Shown here piece after piece: positions 6,816-11,861 of a stretch of DNA of 13,084 nucleotides; the stretch's first letter is position 1; each line of letters starts with the position of its first letter. This stretch comes from Treponema sp. (GTDB taxonomy: Bacteria > Spirochaetota > Spirochaetia > Treponematales > Breznakiellaceae), in NCBI GenBank assembly GCA_031266635.1, contig JAISAN010000088.1, forward strand, positions 1 through 13,084, written 5' to 3'. The translations under genes and the position numbers were made by a program. The notes beneath the pieces are model-generated. The model ran no database searches, was not told the DNA's origin, and saw only the letters and a program-made list of their open reading frames with translations.

Positions 6816-8015
6816 CTATTCGATTACCTCAACAACCTGACCGGAGGCAACGGTTTTGCCGCCCTCGCGGATGGCGAACCTGAGCCCCTTTTCCATGGCA
6901 ATAGGATGGATAAGTTCGCCGAAAATTTCCGTATTGTCACCGGGCATAATCATCTCTTTTCCTTCGGGAAGTTTTACCGTCCCGGTGATGTCGGTAGTAC
7001 GGAAATAGAACTGGGGCCGGTACCCGGTAAAGAAGGGACTGTGCCGCCCGCCTTCTTCTTTGGAAAGACAGTAGATCTGCCCCTTGAATTTGTTGTGGGG
7101 AGTGATGGAACCGGGCTTGGCCAGAACCTGGCCCCGCTCAACTTCCTTCTTCTCAACGCCCCGGAGCAGAGTCCCGACATTATCGCCCGCCTGGGCCTCA
7201 TCGAGCAGCTTGTTAAACATTTCGATACCGGTAACAACGGTTTTTTTCGTAGGCCGGATACCGACAATTTCGATTTCCTCATTCAGCTTGAGGATACCCC
7301 GTTCCACCTTGCCGGTAACAACCGTACCGCGGCCGGGGATAGTGAACACATCCTCAATGGGCATAATAAAGGGCTTGTCGGCATCCCGGACCGGATCGGG
7401 GAAATAAGAATCCATGGCGTCCAGCAGTTCCTGGACACATTTGGTGCTCTCGGTGTCCTCGCCCTTGTTCAGATCCTCCATAGCTTTAAAGGCGGAACCT
7501 TTAATAATGGGAATTTCATCGCCGGGGAAACCGTTGTTGGTAAGCACGTCTTTGATTTCTTCTTCGACCAGTTCCAGCAATTCAGGATCGTCTACCAGGT
7601 CGATCTTGTTAAGAAACACGATAATGTTGGGAACGCCGACCTGACGGGCCAGAATAATATGCTCCCGGGTCTGGGGCATAACGGAATCCGGGGCGGACAC
7701 CACGAGAACCGCGCCGTCCATCTGAGCCGCGCCGGTGATCATGTTTTTGATATAGTCGGCGTGTCCGGGACAGTCAATGTGGGCATAATGCCGCTTTTCG
7801 GACTGATACTCCAGGTGCCGGGTATTGATAGTGATACCCCGGGCCTTCTCTTCCGGCGCGTTATCAATATCATCAAACTTCATAACCTTGTCGCCGTATT
7901 TCTTGCCGCAATACATGGTAATGGCGGCGGAAAGAGTAGTCTTTCCGTGATCTACGTGGCCAATAGTCCCGACGTTCATATGAATTTTAGTTCTGTTAAA
8001 CTTATCTTTTGCCAT
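6816..8015 (-). CDS. tuf: Translation elongation factor EF-Tu
   Basis: EF-Tu of 399 residues, the GTPase that delivers aminoacyl-tRNA to the ribosome. The GTP-binding motifs are present: GHVDHGKT (19-26), RGITIN (59-64, switch I), DCPGH (81-85), NKID (136-139) and SAF (174-176). Domain 2 (GRGTVVTGKVERG) and domain 3 (GGRHSPFFTGYRPQFYFRTTDITG, here as GGRHSPFF and YRPQFYFRTTDITG) are complete. One mild oddity is Ser111 in APDSVMPQT, where a glycine is usual. The ATG has AAGGAGG seven bases upstream. A 556-nt spacer lies in front, and rpsJ follows after 55 nt. It is the first gene of the tuf-S10-spc unit and probably has its own promoter. Confidence 0.98.
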   Translation of the reverse strand: MAKDKFNRTKIHMNVGTIGHVDHGKTTLSAAITMYCGKKYGDKVMKFDDIDNAPEEKARGITINTRHLEYQSEKRHYAHIDCPGHADYIKNMITGAAQMDGAVLVVSAPDSVMPQTREHIILARQVGVPNIIVFLNKIDLVDDPELLELVEEEIKDVLTNNGFPGDEIPIIKGSAFKAMEDLNKGEDTESTKCVQELLDAMDSYFPDPVRDADKPFIMPIEDVFTIPGRGTVVTGKVERGILKLNEEIEIVGIRPTKKTVVTGIEMFNKLLDEAQAGDNVGTLLRGVEKKEVERGQVLAKPGSITPHNKFKGQIYCLSKEEGGRHSPFFTGYRPQFYFRTTDITGTVKLPEGKEMIMPGDNTEIFGELIHPIAMEKGLRFAIREGGKTVASGQVVEVIE

Positions 8016-8056
8016 TTCGTGTCCTCCTTCTGGGCACTCTCATAAAATCTCTTCGC

Positions 8057-8086
8057 AAAAATCGCCGCCGGAATAACATTCCAGCG
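8057..8086 (-). terminator. Terminator-like hairpin 42 nt upstream of tuf
   Basis: On the minus strand CGCTGGAAT and ATTCCGGCG form a 9-bp stem (one G-U pair) with loop GTT, followed by GCGA and then TTTTT. The T-run starts four bases after the stem, so it is an imperfect intrinsic terminator. A competing pairing is visible: TTCGC at 8088-8084 can pair with GCGAA at 8056-8052, which would disrupt the base of the stem. This arrangement could act as an attenuator; that is inference. Confidence 0.4.
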
Positions 8087-8207
8087 AAAAAAGCATTACA
8101 TACATGATGAGATGATAGATACGGCAAAAGAGCGGAAATTAAGATTGGGCGCCTGGCCCGCCTTTTTCCTGACTATTTGTCCCGTTCCACCTGTCTCATC
8201 CCATGAA

Positions 8208-8234
8208 CGGTGAAAACCCCCAGGGTTTTCACCG
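8208..8234 (-). repeat. Perfect 12-bp inverted repeat in the tuf leader
   Basis: CGGTGAAAACCC and GGGTTTTCACCG are perfectly complementary around a 3-nt loop, the longest perfect hairpin noticed in the window. No T-run follows on either strand, so it is not a classical terminator. Its core, AAAACCC-N3-GGGTTTT, recurs in the rplN-rplX hairpin. A role in RNA stability or as a protein-binding site is possible but unproven. Confidence 0.7.
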
Positions 8235-8379
8235 GAGCCCCAAGCCCCGATGATTGGTTTGGATCACGGAGCCGCTCCCGCGGCCCGCCGGGAACCGCCG
8301 CCTGTATTACAGCGGCAATTCCGCGAGACCCCCGCGGCGGGTTTATGCGGAATACCGGTCAGTCCCGGCCCTCCGCACT

Positions 8380-8406
8380 GCCTCTGAAAGAAAAACTTTC
8401 AAAGGC
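8380..8406 (-). repeat. 11-bp hairpin with T5 loop in the tuf leader
   Basis: On the minus strand GCCTTTGAAAG pairs with CTTTCAGAGGC through 11 bp with one G-U wobble, around a TTTTT loop. No T-run follows the stem, so a terminator is unlikely. It is part of the cluster of stem-loops upstream of tuf. Confidence 0.65.
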
Positions 8407-8464
8407 ATTTGTCGATGATAATAGATTATCGCCCTACACCTCCCGACACCCCCGCCCCGCGGTT

Positions 8465-8492
8465 GTTATCCGGTAAACCGGATACCTGTCAA
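8465..8492 (-). promoter_or_regulatory. Putative sigma-70 promoter for the tuf-S10 operon
   Basis: Minus-strand TTGACA (8492-8487, perfect -35) and GATAAC (8470-8465, 4 of 6 to TATAAT) are separated by 16 bases. It directs transcription toward tuf, with a predicted start near 8458. The spacer holds almost all of a 7-bp inverted repeat. It lies about 450 nt upstream of tuf and 80 nt after rpsG. It is the best match to the consensus in this spacer. Confidence 0.5.
8467..8484. repeat. Operator-like palindrome in the promoter spacer
   Basis: TATCCGG and CCGGATA form a perfect 7-bp inverted repeat around TTTA (minus strand). It fills the space between the -35 and -10 elements of the putative tuf promoter and overlaps the -10. 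A dimeric regulator bound here could block or, as with MerR-type regulators, distort the promoter. No regulator is identified in the window. Confidence 0.5.
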
Positions 8493-8526
8493 AAATCTCC
8501 GAAGGGTACGGCCATACCGGCCCTCC
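8491..8526 (-). terminator. Possible terminator downstream of rpsG
   Basis: On the minus strand GGAGGG (8526-8521) pairs with CCCTTC (8506-8501), with one wobble pair. The intervening bases can pair further (GGTA with TACC, or GGCC with GGCC). ATTTTT follows after a short GGAG spacer. It would end rpsL-rpsG transcripts just before the putative tuf promoter. The stem is interrupted and alternative foldings compete, so confidence is modest. Confidence 0.35.
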
Positions 8527-8533
8527 GCTTATC

Positions 8534-8561
8534 GTTATAAAACGTTCCCAGAATTTTCCAA
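8534..8561 (-). promoter_or_regulatory. Second promoter-like sequence upstream of tuf
   Basis: Minus-strand TTGGAA (8561-8556, 4 of 6) and TATAAC (8539-8534, 5 of 6) are 16 bases apart. This lies just after the rpsG stop and upstream of the possible terminator. A transcript from here would run straight into that hairpin, so its use for tuf is doubtful. Confidence 0.3.
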
Positions 8562-8571
8562 AAAAACGACG

Positions 8572-9042
8572 TTACCACCGGTAATGGGCGAAGGCCTTGT
8601 TAGCTTCCGCCATTTTATGGGTATCTTCTTTTTTCTTGAAGGCCGTACCCGTATTATTATACGCGTCCAGCAGTTCCGCCGCAAGACGGTCTTCCATACC
8701 GTGACCGGACCGGGCCCTGGCGGCGCTGATAATCCACCGCATCCCCAGGGCTTCCCGCCGGGATTCCCGGATTTCTATGGGCACCTGATAGGTGGCGCCC
8801 CCAACCCGCCGGGATTTCACCTCAATCAGCGGCTTTACATTCTCAAGGGCCTTGAGAAACACTTCCAGCGGCTCTTTTTCAACCTTCTGCTGGAGGATAC
8901 CCAGCGCGTTGTGGACAATCCGCAGCCCCACAGACCGCTTCCCTTCCCACATCATCCGGTTTACAAACTTGGAAACCACCACACTATTGTATTTGGGATC
9001 CGGGCCAATGCCCCGATCTACGGTCTTTTTCTTCCGTCCCAT
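8572..9042 (-). CDS. rpsG: 30S ribosomal protein S7
   Basis: S7 of 156 residues, the usual bacterial length. Features are MGRKKKTVDRGIGPDPKYNS, VSKFVNRMMWEGKRS, ENVKPLIEVKSRRVGGATYQ, VPIEIRESRRE and a C-terminal AHYRW. S7 nucleates assembly of the 30S head and lies at the E site. The ATG is 14 nt after rpsL, with AAGG sequences upstream. The next gene is tuf, after a long spacer, rather than fusA as in the E. coli str operon. Confidence 0.97.
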   Translation of the reverse strand: MGRKKKTVDRGIGPDPKYNSVVVSKFVNRMMWEGKRSVGLRIVHNALGILQQKVEKEPLEVFLKALENVKPLIEVKSRRVGGATYQVPIEIRESRREALGMRWIISAARARSGHGMEDRLAAELLDAYNNTGTAFKKKEDTHKMAEANKAFAHYRW

Positions 9043-9056
9043 ATCCTTGTACCTTA

Positions 9057-9431
9057 TTAAGCCTTGGGCCGCTTGGCGCCGTATTTGGAACGGCTCCGCT
9101 TGCGGTCTTCCACACCCAGGGTATCTTTGGCGCCCCGGATAATATGATACCGGACCCCGGGAAGGTCCTTGACCCGGCCGCCCCGCACCAACACCACCGA
9201 GTGCTCCTGAAGATTATGTCCAATACCGGGGATATAGGCGGTTACCTCCGTCCCATGAGAAAGCCGCACCCTGGCTACCTTCCGCAGGGCCGAATTGGGC
9301 TTTTTGGGGGTTACGGTCATAACCCTGGTACAGGTCCCCCGCTTCTGGGGACAGGAATGAAGCGCCGGAGACTTCGTCTTGGAGGAAACCCGCTGCCTCC
9401 CGAAACGAACCAACTGATTAATTGTAGGCAT
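9057..9431 (-). CDS. rpsL: 30S ribosomal protein S12
   Basis: S12 of 124 residues: MPTINQLVRFGRQRV, CPQKRGTCTRV, TPKKPNSALRKVARVRL and GGRVKDLPGVRYH, ending KYGAKRPKA. S12 sits at the decoding centre. The residues whose mutation gives streptomycin resistance in other bacteria, Lys43 and Lys88, are both lysine, so the gene looks wild type. Asp89 is the position methylthiolated in some bacteria. The ATG has GGGAG ten bases upstream. It heads an rpsL-rpsG pair preceded by an AT-rich spacer. Confidence 0.97.
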   Translation of the reverse strand: MPTINQLVRFGRQRVSSKTKSPALHSCPQKRGTCTRVMTVTPKKPNSALRKVARVRLSHGTEVTAYIPGIGHNLQEHSVVLVRGGRVKDLPGVRYHIIRGAKDTLGVEDRKRSRSKYGAKRPKA

Positions 9432-9666
9432 CCGTTACAAACTCCCTTCTATGCGCCCGCCGCAAAAATCGGCGCCGCTGAAACCAAAAAATATCTTTCC
9501 GGATCATGAATGTTTTATAAAAACCGGCCGGCCTTACAAAACACCCCAAAAAAAACGGCATAAAGCCCGCTTTTTCCCCTAAGCGCAAAAAAATCCCCCA
9601 AAAACTACTGTTTCGGGAAAACCTTTCCATATATTTTCCAAAGACCTGATGGATAAGGACTTTGAC

Positions 9667-9693
9667 TTTATCAAAAAAAAAAAAAAGAGTCAA
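9667..9693 (-). promoter_or_regulatory. Promoter-like sequence with T14 in its spacer
   Basis: Minus-strand TTGACT (9693-9688, 5 of 6 to the -35 consensus) and GATAAA (9672-9667, 4 of 6 to -10) are separated by only 15 bases, 14 of which are T. A 15-base spacer is short for sigma-70; two more Ts would give the optimal 17. It could be an rpsL promoter about 230 nt upstream, or a chance arrangement. Confidence 0.3.
9673..9686. repeat. Homopolymer tract of 14 A/T
   Basis: Fourteen consecutive A on the plus strand (T on minus), the longest mononucleotide run in the window. It is flanked by the inverted repeat TTGACT (9662-9667) and AGTCAA (9688-9693). Such runs are prone to slipped-strand length change and, if transcribed, to polymerase slippage. 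Sequencing error in the exact length is possible. Confidence 0.9.
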
Positions 9694-9782
9694 GGGGTTT
9701 TTCAAAAAAATCTGAAAAAACCGCCTTTTTGCCAAATTATAGAATATTTTTATCAAACCGCGTGTTCCGCCGTTACAGTTCC

Positions 9783-9828
9783 AAAAACTGAAGTTTTCGA
9801 ACAGCCTCATTTCAAAATGAAAAACTTT
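9783..9828 (-). terminator. Possible terminator after the second CNB-GGDEF gene
   Basis: Seven bases after the stop, minus-strand AAGTTTT (9827-9821) pairs with AAAACTT (9797-9791), enclosing a small CATT/AATG stem, and CAGTTTTT follows. The AT-rich outer stem makes it weak, but position and T-run suit an intrinsic terminator for the upstream operon. Confidence 0.35.
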
Positions 9829-9834
9829 GTCCCC

Positions 9835-10845
9835 CTAATCCGCCAGTTCTACCCGGTTTCTGCCCCGCTCTTTGGCCTTACGCAGGGCGCTGTCGGCGGA
9901 AAAGATCAGGCTTTCCACGTCTTTTCCGTGAACAGGCGCCATAGAAATACCAATACTGGTCCGGGTGTGGAGCAGGATCTTTTCATCGGCGCCGGAATTT
10001 TTGGGAATCTCAACCTCCCGGTTCTGTATGGATTCCCTGATCCGCTCGGCCACCATCCGGGCGTCTTCCAGTTCGGTATCGGGGAGCAGGACGGCAAATT
10101 CGTCCCCCGAAAGGCGGGCGGCAATGTCGCCGGAACGCATAATAAAACGAAGAATATCGGCGGCGGAGATAATCACCCGGTCGCCAGCCGCGGGGCCATA
10201 ACGGTCATTAATGTTATGGATCCGGTCCAGGTCCAGCATCATCAGGGACATTTTCCGTATTCCCACCGATCCCTGGTCAAAACGGCCTTTAATGGAATCT
10301 TCCAAAAAACGGCGGTTATAAAGGCCGGTAAGCTCATCGGTAATGGCCCGGCGGCGGGCGGTTTCACCCCAGCGCAAGAGGTCCCCCAGGTGTTTGGAGG
10401 ATTGATCCAGCCATTGATTCTGTACGGCGCCGATGGCCCTGAGCATTTTAACCCCAATCATGGGATGCTCAAAAATGATGCGGTAAAAGTCGATACCCTG
10501 GAGGACCATCAGATCGGTATCTTCTTTGGCGGTCAGGGTGGCGGACCGGGGCTCGTTGGCAATGACCGACATTTCCCCAAAAAAATCTCCCGGCCTAATG
10601 TCAAACATCCAGCGCTGGGCGCCGTCGGACTGGGACACAAAGGCGCTGAGAGAACCGGAAAGCAGGATAAACATATCCTCCCCCGCGTCCCCCTCATTAA
10701 AAACCGCCGCTCCCTTCTTGACCCGCATCCGTTCCAGAAAGGCGGTGATGGCGTTGAATTCCAGATCGCTCATGCTGGAAAAAAGGGGAGATTTCACCAG
10801 CACCGGATCGAAGACCGGGGAACGGGGAACGTCTTTGAGGCTCAT
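9835..10845 (-). CDS. CNB-GGDEF protein, probable diguanylate cyclase
   Basis: A soluble 336-residue protein. An N-terminal cyclic-nucleotide-binding domain (about 20-135) holds the phosphate-binding-cassette pattern FGEMSVIANEPRSATL, with Glu91 and Arg100 where CRP-type domains contact the ligand. A linker helix follows, then a GGDEF domain (about 165-336): DELTGLYNRRF (170-180), metal-site DLD (205-207), NDRYGPAAGD (213-222) and SGDEF (246-250). RSGD (237-240) sits five residues before it, the position of the RxxD product-inhibition site. First Gly to Ser in the signature is tolerated in some active cyclases, so cyclic-di-GMP synthesis from two GTP is likely but not certain. No membrane segment or signal peptide is apparent. 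The start ATG overlaps the upstream stop as ATGA, implying coupled translation. The ligand (cAMP, cGMP or other) cannot be told. Confidence 0.88.
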   Translation of the reverse strand: MSLKDVPRSPVFDPVLVKSPLFSSMSDLEFNAITAFLERMRVKKGAAVFNEGDAGEDMFILLSGSLSAFVSQSDGAQRWMFDIRPGDFFGEMSVIANEPRSATLTAKEDTDLMVLQGIDFYRIIFEHPMIGVKMLRAIGAVQNQWLDQSSKHLGDLLRWGETARRRAITDELTGLYNRRFLEDSIKGRFDQGSVGIRKMSLMMLDLDRIHNINDRYGPAAGDRVIISAADILRFIMRSGDIAARLSGDEFAVLLPDTELEDARMVAERIRESIQNREVEIPKNSGADEKILLHTRTSIGISMAPVHGKDVESLIFSADSALRKAKERGRNRVELAD

Positions 10846-11843
10846 TGTTTTGCTTCCTTATTAGTGTAATGAACCACCTGATTTCCCCCCGCCCGCCAGG
10901 TGTCCAGCAGCAGAGCGTAATTCCCCTGGAAAAGGTTTTCCCAGCTCAGGTTATCCCGGGGCCAGACCGCATAGGTAACGGTTGCCGAAAACGGAAAAGC
11001 GGGAATTTCCCCCTGGGCGGCTACCGGTTCCAGGGCGGCGATAGCTTTGAACAGTTCATGGGCGGTTTTTTCCGCCAGGGCAGGCCCGGCCCGGTTAACG
11101 AGAAGCCCCACCTCGTTACTTTTGAACCGGAGGGGCCAGCTCCGCCCAATCCGGCGGCTCATATTTTTCAGAATCATCGCAATCCGAACCATAGCCTCAT
11201 CCCCGGCGCCGTGCCCCCGGGAGTCCACCAAAATCTTAAACCGGTCCGGCTTAAGCATGATCAGGGCCGTGGGGTCCTCCAGAATCCGGTTAAGCTCGTC
11301 AACGAGGAACGATTGTTTCCAAAGGCCCGTTCCGGGGTCTTCATAGGCCCGGCGGTGAAGTTCCTGAACCCAGGACATATTCTCTATGATGATCTTCCGG
11401 GTGGACTTGATCCGGCTGGTTACCATGATGATGGAATTAAGGAGAATCCGGGATATGGTATGGGGCTCTTCCAGGGCAAAAGCTTCCATGGAAAGACCGT
11501 AAGCGGGAAACATAATCAACACCGAATCTTCCAGCGCCACCGCGTTGGCGTCGTATTCCGCTCCCCTGGCAAAGTCAAAATCCCCGATAGTATCACCGGC
11601 GGTAAACCGGGCCATTTCCTCTTCCCCGCCGTCGCCGGAAGATTTATAGATTCTGATAAGCCCTTTGAGCAGCATATAAAAATGATCCGCCCGTTCGCCG
11701 GAAGAAAAAAGACGCCCTCCCTGGCGGAGCTGGAGGATGCTGGATCGGGAAATAACAAAATCTATTTCCTTTTTCAGCAGGGTGGAAAAAAGTTCCGCCT
11801 TCTGTATGGGGGAAGGATCAATGTCCATAAAGGATGCTTTCAT
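10842..11843 (-). CDS. Degenerate CNB-GGDEF protein, probable non-catalytic partner
   Basis: A 333-residue protein with the same architecture as its downstream neighbour. The CNB-like fold (about 15-125) starts with an RQGGRLFSSGERADHFYMLL segment, but the ligand cassette reads IGDFDFARGAEYDANAV: the key Glu is Asp and the RSA motif is missing. The GGDEF-like part (about 165-330) keeps DPGTGLWKQSF (169-179) and RGHGAGDEA (209-217). The first metal-binding Asp is replaced (LKPD, 197-200) and the signature is KSNEV (241-245). Cyclase activity is therefore very unlikely. A regulatory, GTP-sensing or scaffolding role, perhaps as a heterodimer with the next gene product, is inferred. The ATG at 11843 has GGAGG eight bases upstream; it is 18 nt after the upstream gene and overlaps the next by 4 nt. 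Confidence 0.8.
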   Translation of the reverse strand: MKASFMDIDPSPIQKAELFSTLLKKEIDFVISRSSILQLRQGGRLFSSGERADHFYMLLKGLIRIYKSSGDGGEEEMARFTAGDTIGDFDFARGAEYDANAVALEDSVLIMFPAYGLSMEAFALEEPHTISRILLNSIIMVTSRIKSTRKIIIENMSWVQELHRRAYEDPGTGLWKQSFLVDELNRILEDPTALIMLKPDRFKILVDSRGHGAGDEAMVRIAMILKNMSRRIGRSWPLRFKSNEVGLLVNRAGPALAEKTAHELFKAIAALEPVAAQGEIPAFPFSATVTYAVWPRDNLSWENLFQGNYALLLDTWRAGGNQVVHYTNKEAKQ

Positions 11844-11861
11844 TCCGTCAGCCTCCGGCGA

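Larger units (their letters stand above)
8016..8571 (-). other. Structured spacer and putative long leader of tuf
   Basis: This 556-nt stretch holds no convincing gene on either strand and no tRNA T-loop signature. It carries two promoter-like sequences close to rpsG. The first strong hairpin overlaps them and the others lie further downstream, at 8501-8526, 8380-8406, 8347-8376, 8297-8316, 8208-8234 and 8066-8086, plus a 6-2-6 AT palindrome at 8417-8430. If transcription starts near 8458 the tuf mRNA would have a 5' leader of about 440 nt. In many bacteria fusA occupies this position; no remnant of it was recognised. Confidence 0.6.
9432..9834 (-). other. AT-rich homopolymer-rich spacer before rpsL
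   Basis: About 400 nt between the second CNB-GGDEF gene and rpsL, much richer in A and T than the genes. It contains a weak terminator-like structure near 9783-9827, a perfect TATAAT (9741-9736, minus) without a recognisable -35, and a T14 tract. Further A/T runs include A8 at 9547-9554, and there is a GGCCGGCC palindrome near 9526-9533. It must hold the rpsL promoter, but I cannot place it firmly. A Phe-rich open frame (9418-9810, minus) spans the spacer but is not called as a gene. Confidence 0.6.

Noticed and set aside
8210..8476. Plus-strand open frame of 88 codons in the tuf leader
   Set aside because: GTG start, no ribosome-binding site, low-complexity Arg/Pro-rich product, and it overlaps the putative promoter and several hairpins.
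8016..8571. tRNA gene or fusA remnant between rpsG and tuf
   Set aside because: No GTTCRA T-loop, no cloverleaf and no EF-G motif could be read on either strand.
9057..9431. Streptomycin-resistance substitutions in S12
   Set aside because: Lys43 and Lys88 are both intact and the surrounding motifs are wild type.
9524..9533. GGCCGGCC palindrome upstream of rpsL as an operator
   Set aside because: CCGG-type words are frequent throughout the window, and no matching promoter is placed around it.
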